This document shows, one piece after another, positions 43,671 to 54,448 of a stretch of 64,000 nucleotides of DNA. The position numbers and the translations under genes are program-made. Source of the DNA: Pseudomonadota bacterium (GTDB lineage Bacteria; Pseudomonadota; Gammaproteobacteria; Burkholderiales; Burkholderiaceae_C); contig JAJZVU010000006.1 of assembly GCA_021845505.1 (NCBI GenBank), positions 1 to 64,000 on the forward strand, written 5' to 3'. The notes beneath the pieces are model-generated. The model made no database searches, had not been told where the DNA came from, and saw only the letters and a list, made by a program, of their open reading frames with translations. Numbering within the stretch: the first letter of the stretch is position 1; every line of letters starts with the position of its first letter.

Positions 43671-44222
43671 GTGACTCGCCTTTCCCCACCGCGGCTCGGC
43701 TTGCGCCGGCTGGCCATGGCCACGCTGCTGGCCTGCAGCACCTTCGCGCTGGCGCAGGCCGCCGCGCCCGACGCGGCGCTGGCCGCGCGCGGTGCGCGCC
43801 TGTTCAGCGGCCAGACGCGCCTGGCCAACGGCGGCGCGGCCTGCATTTCCTGCCATGCCGCGGCCGGCGGCGGCCTGTCCAGCGAGGGCGGCCACCTGGC
43901 GGTCGGCCTGGGCAGCGCGTGGACGCAGATCGGCCCGGCCGGCATCCAGGCGATGATCGCCACGCCGCCTTTCGCGCCGATGGCCGCGGCCTACGGCGAG
44001 CATCCGCTGACGGCGGCCGAGACCGGCGCGATCCTCGCCTTCCTGCAGCGCAGCGCGCAACAGCCGCGTCCCGCGGGCGCGCTGCAGCGCCAAGGCTCGA
44101 TGCTGCTCGGCGGAGGCGTCGGCGCGCTGCTCGTGCTGCTGGTGCTGCAACTGGCGTGGCGGCGCCGCAAGACCCTGAGCACCAAGCATTCGATCTACGC
44201 CCGCCAGTCGCGCCAAGGCTGA
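43671..44222 (+). CDS. Membrane-anchored c-type cytochrome at the head of the nar operon
   Basis: A 183-residue protein with a signal sequence ending near ALAQAAAPD, a single haem site CISCH in a class I cytochrome c domain, a Met-containing later segment ([13 protein letters not shown]) and a C-terminal hydrophobic helix ([19 protein letters not shown]) followed by basic residues. The GTG at 43671 has a GGAGA site and begins the signal peptide; an internal ATG at 43716 would give a shorter signal. It ends 25 bases before narG. Cytochromes in this position (NarC-like) may carry electrons between the quinol pool or NarI and other acceptors. Not part of E. coli narGHJI. Confidence 0.82.
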   Translation: MTRLSPPRLGLRRLAMATLLACSTFALAQAAAPDAALAARGARLFSGQTRLANGGAACISCHAAAGGGLSSEGGHLAVGLGSAWTQIGPAGIQAMIATPPFAPMAAAYGEHPLTAAETGAILAFLQRSAQQPRPAGALQRQGSMLLGGGVGALLVLLVLQLAWRRRKTLSTKHSIYARQSRQG

Positions 44223-44247
44223 AGCGCGCGCCCCCACCGAGGACATC

Positions 44248-47200
44248 ATGAGCTGGATCAAGGACATCGTTTCCCCCAAGACTCGCTCCTGGGAAGACTT
44301 CTACCGCAACCGCTGGCAGCACGACAAGGTCGTGCGCAGCACCCACGGCGTCAACTGCACCGGCGGCTGTTCGTGGAACGTGCACGTGAAGGACGGCATC
44401 GTGGTCTACGAGACCCAGGCGCTGGACTATCCGCTGCTCGACGCCAAGCTGCCGCCCTACGAGCCGCGCGGCTGCCAGCGCGGCATCTCCTACTCCTGGT
44501 ACCTGTACAGCCCGATCCGCGTCAAGTACCCGCTGATGCGCGGCGCGCTGCTCGACCTGTGGCGCGCCGAGCGCGCACGCACCGCCGATCCGCTGCAGGC
44601 CTGGAGCAACCTGCAGAACGACCCCGACAAGCGACGCAGCTACCAGCAGGCGCGCGGCAAGGGGGGCTTTCGGCGCGTCGACTGGGACGAGGCGCTGGAG
44701 CTGATCAGCGCGGCCTCGCTGCAGACGGTCAAGCGCTACGGCCCCGACCGCCTGGTCGGCTTCTCGCCGATCCCCGCGATGTCGATGCTCAGCTTCGCCG
44801 CCGGCTCGCGCTTCCTGCAGCTCATGGGAGGCGTGCTGCTGAGCTTCTACGACTGGTACTGCGACCTGCCGCCGGCCTTCCCCGAGGTGTGGGGCGAGCA
44901 GACCGACGTCGCCGAGAGCGCCGATTGGTACAACTCCAAGTTCACCGCGGTGATGGGGGCCAACCTGGGGATGACCCGCACCCCCGACGTGCACTTCTTC
45001 TCGGAGTCGCGCTACAACGGCACGAAGACGGTGGTGTTCTCCCCCGACTTCAGCATGGTGGCCAAGTACGCCGACCAGTGGATTCCGGTACACGCCGGAG
45101 CCGACGGCGCGTTCTGGATGGCCGTCACCCACGTCATCCTGCAGGAGTGGCACCACCAGAAGGCGACGCCCTACTTCCTCGACTACGCCAAGCGCTACAC
45201 CGACAGCCCCTTCCTGGTCGAGCTGCACGCCGAAGGCCAGGCCTGGCGTCCCGGCAAGCTGCTGCGCGCCGGACGCGTCGCGCGCTACGCCGGCGAGGAG
45301 AACGGCGACTGGAAGTTCCTCAACTTCGACTCGGCCAGCGGCGAGCTGGTGTGCCCGAAGGGCAGCGTGGGCCACCGCTGGGGCAAGACGCCCGGCCAGT
45401 GGAACACCCGGCTGGAGGACGCGCTGGACGACCGCGCCTACGACCCCGAGCTCAGCCTGCTCGAGCGCCACGACGAGGTGCTCCAGGTCGAGTTCGTCGA
45501 GTACGGCCTGCAGCGCAAGGCGCTGCGCGGCGTGCCGGTGCGCCATGTCGAGACCGCCGACGGCCGGCGCGTGGCGGTGTGCACGGTCTACGACCTGATC
45601 ATGGCGCAGTACGGCGTCGGCCGCGGCCTCGAAGGCGAGTACCCGGCCGACTACACCGACGCCACCGCCGCCTACACCCCGGCATGGCAGGAGGTGTTCA
45701 CCGGCATCGGCGCGGCCACGGTGCTGCAGTTCGCCCGCGAATGGTCCCGCACCGCCGAGACCACCGGCGGCAAGTGCACCATCATCGTCGGCGCAGGCAT
45801 CAACCACTGGTTCCACGGCAACCTGATCTACCGCGCGGGCATGATGGCGCTGATGCTCAGCGGCTGCGTCGGCGTCAACGGCGGAGGCATGAACCATTAC
45901 GTCGGCCAGGAAAAGCTCGCTCCCAGCGACTCCTGGGGGGCCATCATGTCGGCGCGCGACTGGCAGTCGACCGCGCGGCTGCAACAGGCGCCGATCTGGC
46001 ACTACCTGAACTCCGACCAGTGGCGCTACGACGACCGCCAGCGCGCCTACAACGCCTCGCCCGACAACGAACTGACCGGGCTGCACACCGCCGACTTCAT
46101 CGTGAAGGCGGTGCGCAACGGCTGGATGCCCTTTTTCCCGCAGTTCGATGCCCACAACTTCGAGGTCGTGGCGCAGGCACGCAGCGCCGGCGCGAAGACC
46201 GACGAGGAGATCAAGCAGCACGTCGCCGGACGGCTGGCCAGCGGTGACCTGCGCTACGCGGTCAGCGACCCCGACGCGCAGAGCAACTGGCCGCGGGTGT
46301 GGTTCATCTGGCGCGGCAACGCCATCGGCACCAGCGCCAAGGGCCACGAGTACTTCCTCGACCACTACCTAGGAACCCACCACAACCACGTCGCCGACGA
46401 GGCGGCGAAGGGCCAGGTGCGGGAGATCAAGTGGCACGAAAAGGCCCCCAGCGGAAAGATGGACCTGGTCGTCGACCTGAACTTCCGCATGGACACCTCG
46501 GCGCTGTACTCCGACATCGTGCTGCCCAGCGCGTCCTGGTACGAGAAGGACGACCTGAACTCGACGGACATGCACTCCTTCATCCACCCGCTGAGCGCGG
46601 CGATCCCGCCGGTGTGGGAGTCGAAGACCGACTGGGCGATCTTCCGCGAACTGGCATCCAAGGTCAGCTCGCTGGCGCAGCAGCACCTGCCGGGGGAACA
46701 CACCGACATCGTCATGGCGGCGCTGTCGCACGACTCGGCCGACGAGATCGCGCAGCCGACCCTGCGCGACTGGGGGCGCGGCGAGGATGCGCCCGAACTC
46801 GGGCGCTCGATGCACAAGCTGGCGCTGGAGACCCGCGACTACACCAAGATCCACGCCAAGTTCTGCAGCCTGGGGCCGAACGTGCGCAGCAAGGGGCTGG
46901 GCGCGCACGGCAACCAGTACGACTGCGCCGACTTCTACGACGCGCTGCTCGAGCAGCGCGACCACCTGCACCAGGTCGACGGCGCCACCTACCCGTCGCT
47001 GAAGGAGGACGTGGAAGCCATCGAGGCGGTGCTGCACCTGTCGTCGGCGACCAACGGCGAGCTGGCCTGGCGCGCCTACCGCAACGCCGAGCGCAAGACC
47101 GGCCTGCAACTGGCGCAGCTCGGCGAAGGCGCGCGCGCGGTGCGCACGCGCAACCGCGACCTGAAGGCCCAGCCGCGCCGGCTGCTCAACACCCCGGTGT

Positions 47201-47865
47201 GGTCCGGTCTCATGGACAACGGGCGCGCCTACAGCGGCTTCACCTACAACATCGAGCACGGCGTGCCGTGGCGCACCCTGACCGGCCGCCAGCATTTCTA
47301 CCTCGACCACGACGGCTACATCGCCTTCGGCGAGCATCTGCCGACCTACAAGCCCTCGCCGACCCCGCAGGCCTACGGCGACCTGCGGCAATCGGTGAAC
47401 GACGGCAAGGCGAAGATGCTCAACGTGCTGACTCCGCACGGCAAGTGGCACATCCACTCGACCTACGGAGACACCCTGCGCATGCTGACCCTGTCGCGCG
47501 GCATGGAGCCGTGCTGGCTGAGCGAGCGTGACGCCGCCGACCTGGGAATCCGCGACAACGACTGGGTCGAGGTCTACAACGACCACGGCGTGTACTGCAC
47601 CCGCGCCGCGGTCAGCGCGCGCATTCCGCCCGGGGTGTGCATCGTCTACCACGCCGTCGAGCGCACCTACAGCGTTCCCAAGTCGCAGCAGCGCGGGCGT
47701 CGTCGCGCCGGAATGAACAACAGCATCACCCGCGTGCACCTCAAGCCCAACCTGTGCGTGGGCGGCTATGCGCAGTTCACCTACCACCTGAACTACTGGG
47801 GTCCGGTCGGGGTCAACCGCGACACCCACGTGCTGGTGCGCAAGATGGACAAGGTCGAGTTCTGA
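44248..47865 (+). CDS. narG: Respiratory nitrate reductase alpha subunit NarG
   Basis: A 1205-residue Mo-bisMGD enzyme that reduces nitrate to nitrite on the cytoplasmic side. The [4Fe-4S] FS0 ligands are H33, C37, C41 and C76 ([13 protein letters not shown] and RGCQRG). With the constant 16-residue offset from E. coli, the Mo-binding aspartate would be D206 in [25 protein letters not shown] and the [13 protein letters not shown] segment are strongly NarG-like. It lacks an active Tat signal, as expected of cytoplasm-facing NarG. It is a little shorter than the E. coli enzyme (1247). Cotranscribed with the upstream cytochrome and narHJI. Confidence 0.97.
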   Translation: MSWIKDIVSPKTRSWEDFYRNRWQHDKVVRSTHGVNCTGGCSWNVHVKDGIVVYETQALDYPLLDAKLPPYEPRGCQRGISYSWYLYSPIRVKYPLMRGALLDLWRAERARTADPLQAWSNLQNDPDKRRSYQQARGKGGFRRVDWDEALELISAASLQTVKRYGPDRLVGFSPIPAMSMLSFAAGSRFLQLMGGVLLSFYDWYCDLPPAFPEVWGEQTDVAESADWYNSKFTAVMGANLGMTRTPDVHFFSESRYNGTKTVVFSPDFSMVAKYADQWIPVHAGADGAFWMAVTHVILQEWHHQKATPYFLDYAKRYTDSPFLVELHAEGQAWRPGKLLRAGRVARYAGEENGDWKFLNFDSASGELVCPKGSVGHRWGKTPGQWNTRLEDALDDRAYDPELSLLERHDEVLQVEFVEYGLQRKALRGVPVRHVETADGRRVAVCTVYDLIMAQYGVGRGLEGEYPADYTDATAAYTPAWQEVFTGIGAATVLQFAREWSRTAETTGGKCTIIVGAGINHWFHGNLIYRAGMMALMLSGCVGVNGGGMNHYVGQEKLAPSDSWGAIMSARDWQSTARLQQAPIWHYLNSDQWRYDDRQRAYNASPDNELTGLHTADFIVKAVRNGWMPFFPQFDAHNFEVVAQARSAGAKTDEEIKQHVAGRLASGDLRYAVSDPDAQSNWPRVWFIWRGNAIGTSAKGHEYFLDHYLGTHHNHVADEAAKGQVREIKWHEKAPSGKMDLVVDLNFRMDTSALYSDIVLPSASWYEKDDLNSTDMHSFIHPLSAAIPPVWESKTDWAIFRELASKVSSLAQQHLPGEHTDIVMAALSHDSADEIAQPTLRDWGRGEDAPELGRSMHKLALETRDYTKIHAKFCSLGPNVRSKGLGAHGNQYDCADFYDALLEQRDHLHQVDGATYPSLKEDVEAIEAVLHLSSATNGELAWRAYRNAERKTGLQLAQLGEGARAVRTRNRDLKAQPRRLLNTPVWSGLMDNGRAYSGFTYNIEHGVPWRTLTGRQHFYLDHDGYIAFGEHLPTYKPSPTPQAYGDLRQSVNDGKAKMLNVLTPHGKWHIHSTYGDTLRMLTLSRGMEPCWLSERDAADLGIRDNDWVEVYNDHGVYCTRAAVSARIPPGVCIVYHAVERTYSVPKSQQRGRRRAGMNNSITRVHLKPNLCVGGYAQFTYHLNYWGPVGVNRDTHVLVRKMDKVEF

Positions 47866-47956
47866 CCGCCCCCAGGTCCGGGCCGCGCCCAGCCCGCCCC
47901 CGCGGGGGCTCGGAAGACCTGAGGCGGCCCGGCGTTTCCTTCAGCGGAGCACGTAC

Positions 47957-49449
<1,493 letters not shown>

Positions 49450-49450
<1 letters not shown>

Positions 49451-50112
49451 TGCAACGAGCCGTCTATCCCCGCTTCGCGCCGCTGCTGCGCTACCCGCGC
49501 GGGGACCTCGCGCCTGCGCTGCAGGCCTGCGCGCAAGCCCTGCCGCAGCAGGCGGACGCAGCGCGCGAGGCCTTCGCGGCCGGCGCCGCAGGGCTGCAGG
49601 CGCTGGCGCCGACGCGCCGCGAGGAGCTGTTCCTCAAGAGCTTCGAGCTGCAGGCGATCTGCAGCCTGGAGATCGGCTACGCGCGCTTCGGAGAGGACTA
49701 CAAGCGCGGCCTGTTCCTGGCCGGGCTCAAGCAGGAGCACCGGGCCGCGTCGCACGACTGCGGCGACGAGCTCCCCGATCACCTGGCCAACGTGCTGGAA
49801 CTGCTGCCGGCGCTGGCCGAGGAGCTGCGGCGCGACCTCGTCGAGCAGGTGCTGATCCCGGCGCTGCGCGCCATGCTCGAGGATTTCGACGAGCCGCGGC
49901 TGCGCGCCCGGCTGGACGCGCTGAAGGCTCGCGGCGAGCTGGTGATGCAGGAGGATCTGCACTTCTCCAACCCCTACCGCCACCTGCTGCACGCCCTGCT
50001 GCTGCTGCTCGAGACCGACTACCCGGGGGTGCCCGCGCGTCGCGCGGGCCGCGCCGGCGAGAACTTCATTCCGATCCACGACCGCAGCGGCGCGGTCGAG
50101 CTGGGAGCCTGA
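49450..50112 (+). CDS. narJ: Nitrate reductase assembly chaperone NarJ
   Basis: A 220-residue all-helical chaperone of the NarJ/TorD family needed for insertion of the molybdenum cofactor into NarG; it is not part of the final enzyme. Typical pieces are the F.RYP start (FAPLLRYPRGD), LFLKSFELQAICSLEIGYARFGEDYKRGLFLAGL and DELPDHLANVLELLP. The ATG at 49450 overlaps the narH stop (TGATG), so translation is coupled. NarI follows after one base. Confidence 0.92.
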
Positions 50113-50113
50113 G

Positions 50114-50839
50114 ATGCCCATCCCCCAAGCCCTTTTCGCAACCCTGCCCTACGTCGCGCTGACCGCGCTGCTCATCGGCTGGCTGTACCGCTGGCGGCGC
50201 ATGGGCTTGCAGGTCACCTCGCTGTCGTCGCAGTTCCTCGAGACCCGCCGGCTGTTCTGGGGCACGCAGCCCTTCCACTGGGGGCTGCTGGTCGTGTTCC
50301 TCGGCCACCTGGCGGCCTTCGCGGTGCCCGGCGCGGTGCTGGCCTGGAACGGCCAGCCGTGGCGGCTGCTGATCCTGGAATGGACGCTGTTCGCCTTCGC
50401 GCTGTGCGCGCTGTTCGGCCTGCTGATGCTGATCGCGCGCCGGCTGCGCGACGCCAGGCTGCGCAGCGTGACCACCCGCATGGACGTGCTGCTCTACGCC
50501 CTGCTGCTGTTCCAGCTGTGCACCGGCCTGCTGATCGCCTACTTCGACAACTGGGGCAGTTCCTGGTTCGCCGCCGCGCTGACGCCCTACCTGCGCTCGA
50601 TCTTCCTGCTGCGGCCGCATGCCGGCGTGGTCGCCGGGATGCCGGTGGTGGTTCAGTTGCACATCCTTTCGGCCTTCGCGATCTTCGGCCTGATCCCGTT
50701 CAGCAGGCTGATCCACTTCACGGTGTTCCCGCTCAACTACACCTGGCGCCCCTACCAGCAGGTGATCTGGAACTGGGCGCGGCGCTCGCGCCGCGCATCG
50801 AGCGCGCTGCGCGCGGGCGTGCCACCGCGCAACAACTGA
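50114..50839 (+). CDS. narI: Nitrate reductase gamma subunit NarI (cytochrome b)
   Basis: A 241-residue membrane protein with five hydrophobic helices that oxidises quinol and holds two haems b. Haem ligands in helix two are H55 and H65 (FHWGLLVVFLGH); in helix five they are the two histidines of QLHILSAFAIFGLIPFSRLIHF, 18 residues apart as in E. coli H187 and H205. It anchors NarGH to the inner face of the membrane. Last gene of the nar operon, convergent with a narL-type gene. Confidence 0.95.
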   Translation: MPIPQALFATLPYVALTALLIGWLYRWRRMGLQVTSLSSQFLETRRLFWGTQPFHWGLLVVFLGHLAAFAVPGAVLAWNGQPWRLLILEWTLFAFALCALFGLLMLIARRLRDARLRSVTTRMDVLLYALLLFQLCTGLLIAYFDNWGSSWFAAALTPYLRSIFLLRPHAGVVAGMPVVVQLHILSAFAIFGLIPFSRLIHFTVFPLNYTWRPYQQVIWNWARRSRRASSALRAGVPPRNN

Positions 50840-50846
50840 AGCGCGC

Positions 50847-50870
50847 GGCGCGCGGCCCGCGCCGCGCGCC
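50847..50870. terminator. GC hairpin between convergent narI and narL
   Basis: A perfect 9-bp stem, ggcgcgcgg (50847-50855) and ccgcgcgcc (50862-50870), with a 6-base loop, exactly filling the gap between the narI stop and the narL-type stop. It has no T-run, so it may be a weak two-way terminator or block convergent transcription. Confidence 0.5.
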
Positions 50871-51539
50871 TCAGCCGTCGCCGGCCGGCAGCAGCCCGTC
50901 GCGCGAGCGTCGCTCGGCGAACACCACGGCGATCTGCACCCGCGAACCCAGCCCGAGCTTGCGCAGGATGCTCTGCACATGCACCTTCACGGTGGTCTCG
51001 GCGATGTCGAGTTCGCGCGCGATCACCTTGTTGCTCGCTCCCCGCGCCAGCGCGGCGCCGATCTGGCGCTCGCGCGCGGTCAGGCCGGCGATGGGGTCGG
51101 GCGCCGGGGTGCGCTCGGCGAAGGCCGCCGCGACCTTCGGGGCCATTTCGCTGCCGATCACCACCTCGCCGAGCCGCGCGCGGCGAACCGCGCCGACGAG
51201 TTCGTCGGCGTCGCAGGTCTTCAGCAGGTAGCCCTGCGCGCCAGCGCGCAGCGCCGCCGCCAGGTCCGCCGCGTCGTCGCTGACGCTGAGCATCAGCACC
51301 GCGGCGTGCGGCGCCACCGAGCGCAGCGCCTGCAGCGCGTCGATGCCGCTGACCCCGGGAAGATGGATGTCCAGCAGCACGACGTCCGGACGCAGCTCGG
51401 CGGCCAGGCGCAAGGCCTCGCCGGCGTCGCCCGCCTCGCCGACCACCCGCATTCCCGATCCGGCACCGAGCAGCGCCTGGATGCCGCTGCGCACCAGGCG
51501 GTGGTCGTCGACGAGCAGCACCCGAATGTCCTCATCCAT
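50871..51539 (-). CDS. narL: NarL-type response regulator paired with NarX
   Basis: A 222-residue regulator. The receiver shows VLLVDDHRLVRSG, the phospho-acceptor in VVLLDIHLPGVSG, and K in YLLKTCD. The LuxR-type DNA-binding domain is LTARERQIGAALARGASNKVIARELDIAETTVKVHVQSILRKLGLGSRVQIAVVF. It overlaps the narX end by eight bases, which is the usual arrangement for a sensor-regulator pair. It would bind TACYYMT heptamers near nar promoters when phosphorylated. Confidence 0.92.
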   Translation of the reverse strand: MDEDIRVLLVDDHRLVRSGIQALLGAGSGMRVVGEAGDAGEALRLAAELRPDVVLLDIHLPGVSGIDALQALRSVAPHAAVLMLSVSDDAADLAAALRAGAQGYLLKTCDADELVGAVRRARLGEVVIGSEMAPKVAAAFAERTPAPDPIAGLTARERQIGAALARGASNKVIARELDIAETTVKVHVQSILRKLGLGSRVQIAVVFAERRSRDGLLPAGDG

Positions 51540-53436
51540 GCTCGGCTCCCTGCAAGGCCGCCGGCCGCGGCATCTGCGTCGACGCCAGTTCCAGGCGCAC
51601 GCAGGTGCCCGCTCCGGGGCGTGACTCGATGTCCAGCGCCGCGCCGATGCTGGCGGCGCGCTCGCGCATGATCTGCTGCCCGACATGGGCCGCGCCGTCG
51701 TTGCGCAGAGCCTGCGCGTCGAAGCCGATGCCGTCGTCGCGCACCTCGAAACGCCACTGCGGAACGCTGCGCACGTCGAGGTCGACGCGCCGCGCATGCG
51801 CATGCTTGCGCACGTTGGACAGCGCCTCCTGCAGGATGTGCAGGACCTGGATCTGCACGTCGGCGGCCAGCGGCTGGCCATGGGCGTCGATATGCAGCTG
51901 CGCGCCGACGCCTGTCTGCGCCTCGAACTTGTGCAGGGTCATGCGCAGCGCCGACTCGATCCCCTCCTCGTGGGTGCGAGTGCGGAAATGCAGCAGCAGC
52001 TCGCGCACGTCGGCCAGGCTTTCGCGCACGCCCTGCTCGAGGTCCTCCAGGGCCTTGCCGCTGCGTGCCGGGTCACCGTCGGCCAGCGCCGAGCGCAGCA
52101 ACTGCAGCTGGATCTTCATGTAGGCCAGCGACTGCGCGATGGAATCGTGCAGCTCGCGCGCGAGCAGGCTGCGCTCGCGCGACAGCATCGCCTCGCGCTC
52201 CAGCGCGGCGCCGTGCAGGTTCTCCATCGCCGTCGCCAGGTGCCCGGCCAGCGCCTCGAGCAGCGCATGCTGCTCCGGGTCGGCGCGCCGCGGGTCGCGA
52301 TACAGCAGGTTCAGCTCGCCGAGCAGGCGCTGCTGCGCCCGAACCGGCACGCTGACCAGGCTGGAAAAACCCGCGCGCGCGCAGGCCGCGCGGTCGCGCA
52401 CCCCGGCGCGCGCGAAATGCACCACCTGGGTCTGCGCGCCCGCGTCGGCGCCGCCGCAATAGCAGGCGCCCGACATCAGGCAATGCTCGTCGTCGACGAT
52501 CGATTCGGGCATGCCCTCGGCGGCCAGCAACACGTAGCGCTCGGCGGTGTCGTCGGTCCAGCGCAGCAGCGCGGCGTCGGCACGGGCGATGCGCCGGATG
52601 GCCTGGGTGAATCCGTCGGACAGTTCGTCCAGGCTGGCCGCGCGCGAGACCAGGTCGCTGATTTCGTACAGCGCCAGCAGCCGCTGCTGCTCGGTTTCCA
52701 GCGCGGCGGTCTTGTCGCGCACCCGCTGCTCGAGGTCGGCGTACAGCGCCTGCAGCTGCTCGGCCATGTGGTTGAAGCCCCGCGCCAGGTCTCCCAGCTC
52801 GTCGGTGGACGACACCTGCACGCGCGCGGCGAAATCGCCGGCGGCGATCGATTCCACGCCGCGCGCCAGCCTGCCCACCGGCTCCAGCACGTGCAGGTAG
52901 GTGACGAAGAAAATGGTCATGAACGCCACCAGCACGACTCCGCCGACGGCCATCTCGGCGGTGTGCAGCAGCGAGGTCCAGAAATCCAGGCGATCCTCGA
53001 TCGACTGGACCAGCGCGTTGATGCGGCCGACGAAGCGGTCGAGATCGGCGCGCGCGACGGGCGGCCGCGGCGATCCCGCCAGCCAGCGCGGCTTGAGCCG
53101 CCGCCAGTCGTCCACCACCGTGTCGAAGCGGCCGCGGATGCGCGGATCCCACGGCACCGCCAACGGGCGCGCCGCGTCGCCGGCGCGCAGCAGGTCGATC
53201 GCCCGCTGCATGCGCGCCACCTCCGAGGCCACCCGCGGGCGCCCGGGCTGCGCGGCGCTGACCGCCAGCCGGTAGGTCATCATGCGCAACTCCCCGGCGA
53301 CGTTGACGGCACCGGCGCCGCCTTCGAGCTTCCAGGAAATCCACAGGCTGGTCCCCACCGACATCAGCGACAGCAGCAGGAACACCGCGGCGACCAGCGA
53401 GATCTTGGTGGTCAGGCTCCAGCGGCGTGAGGACAT
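51532..53436 (-). CDS. narX: Nitrate/nitrite sensor histidine kinase NarX
   Basis: A 634-residue inner-membrane kinase. Transmembrane helix 1 (about 10-35), a periplasmic ligand domain, helix 2 (about 160-182), HAMP, a GAF-like central domain with a cysteine cluster (CLMSGACYCGG), then HisKA_3 (ERSLLARELHDSIAQSLAYM with the phospho-accepting histidine) and HATPase (NVRKHAHARRVDL, VRDDGIGF). The nitrate-binding P-box lies at residues 42-58 (GAVNVAGELRMMTYRLA), with R51 at the place of E. coli R54. E49 stands where E. coli has serine. The start at 53436 gives a short cytoplasmic tail before helix 1. Confidence 0.93.
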   Translation of the reverse strand: MSSRRWSLTTKISLVAAVFLLLSLMSVGTSLWISWKLEGGAGAVNVAGELRMMTYRLAVSAAQPGRPRVASEVARMQRAIDLLRAGDAARPLAVPWDPRIRGRFDTVVDDWRRLKPRWLAGSPRPPVARADLDRFVGRINALVQSIEDRLDFWTSLLHTAEMAVGGVVLVAFMTIFFVTYLHVLEPVGRLARGVESIAAGDFAARVQVSSTDELGDLARGFNHMAEQLQALYADLEQRVRDKTAALETEQQRLLALYEISDLVSRAASLDELSDGFTQAIRRIARADAALLRWTDDTAERYVLLAAEGMPESIVDDEHCLMSGACYCGGADAGAQTQVVHFARAGVRDRAACARAGFSSLVSVPVRAQQRLLGELNLLYRDPRRADPEQHALLEALAGHLATAMENLHGAALEREAMLSRERSLLARELHDSIAQSLAYMKIQLQLLRSALADGDPARSGKALEDLEQGVRESLADVRELLLHFRTRTHEEGIESALRMTLHKFEAQTGVGAQLHIDAHGQPLAADVQIQVLHILQEALSNVRKHAHARRVDLDVRSVPQWRFEVRDDGIGFDAQALRNDGAAHVGQQIMRERAASIGAALDIESRPGAGTCVRLELASTQMPRPAALQGAEHG

Positions 53437-53632
53437 GGTCCGCTTGCTCGGTCGGGTTGGCGCGCGCGAGGGCTCAGCCGGCCGCGCAGCGGGCGGCGGG
53501 TTGCCGATGGCCTGGATCGACGGGCGCGATGGTAGTCTCCTGCATGCCGGCACGCGCCGGCGGCACGGTGGCCACGTCACCGGGTGCGCCGCGGGCTTGA
53601 ATCGGCAGATTCCGTACCACATGATAGGCCGC

Positions 53633-54427
53633 ATGGACACCCCATCCCAGCTGCCGCGCCTGCAGATCGGGCGCGTCTACGACCCCCCGTCGGCCGAACA
53701 GGGCTTTCGGGTGCTGGTCGACCGCCTGTGGCCGCGCGGGCTGCGGCGCGACGCCGCGGCGGTCGACCTGTGGCTCAAGGACATCGCGCCCTCGGCAGCG
53801 CTGCGCGCATGGTTCTCCCACGACCCTGGCAAATGGCCGGAGTTCGTGCGGCTCTACCACGCCGAACTCGACGCCCACCCCGAACCGGTTTCGCGCCTGG
53901 GCGGGCTGCTGCGGGCTCATGGCCGCCTGACCCTGCTGTATGCGGCCAGGGACACGGCGCACAACCACGCGGTCGCGCTGGTGCAATACATGCGGCGGCC
54001 GGCGAGCGCCGCGGCGCCGCCCGCGGACGGCGCGGCGCTCGCGCGCAGGCTCGAGCAGGAACACACGCGGTTGCTGGAACTGCTGGTCGACGTGCGCCTG
54101 GCGCTGCTGTCCGGACGAGTCGACTCGGCGCGCGCCAGCCTGGAGCGCATGGCCGCGCTGCACCGCGAACACGCCGAACTCGAGGAGCAGCACCTGTTCC
54201 CGGCGCTGCCGCGCTCGGCGCGCTGGCCGCTGCGCACCTACGAGGCCGAGCATCGCAAGCTGGTCGAGCTGGTGCAGGCGCTGCGCGCGAAATTGCAGGC
54301 CCAGCCGCTGCGGCTGCGCGACGCGCGCCGGCGGCTGCGGCTGCTCGACGACGCGCTGCCGTTGCAGCACCTGATGGAGCACCACTTCGCGCGCGAGGAG
54401 CAGGGCCTGCTGCGCGAAACCGCCTAG
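53633..54427 (+). CDS. DUF488-hemerythrin (HHE) fusion protein
   Basis: A 264-residue two-domain protein. Residues about 10-118 are DUF488 (IGRVYDPPSAEQGFRVLVDRLWPRG, FSHDPGKWPEFVRLYHAEL, LLYAARDTAHNHAVAL). Residues about 132-262 are a hemerythrin-like four-helix bundle with iron-ligand patterns QEHTRLL, HAELEEQHLFP, EAEHRKL and LMEHHFAREEQGLL (two HxxxE motifs and two further His). Such domains bind oxygen or NO, or store and repair iron centres. DUF488 function is unclear. The gene starts 196 bases from narX, divergent; a role in NO handling during nitrate respiration is plausible but inferred. An ATG four codons upstream (53621) is possible. Confidence 0.82.
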   Translation: MDTPSQLPRLQIGRVYDPPSAEQGFRVLVDRLWPRGLRRDAAAVDLWLKDIAPSAALRAWFSHDPGKWPEFVRLYHAELDAHPEPVSRLGGLLRAHGRLTLLYAARDTAHNHAVALVQYMRRPASAAAPPADGAALARRLEQEHTRLLELLVDVRLALLSGRVDSARASLERMAALHREHAELEEQHLFPALPRSARWPLRTYEAEHRKLVELVQALRAKLQAQPLRLRDARRRLRLLDDALPLQHLMEHHFAREEQGLLRETA

Positions 54428-54448
54428 GGAGCGTGGGCGGACGCCGCT

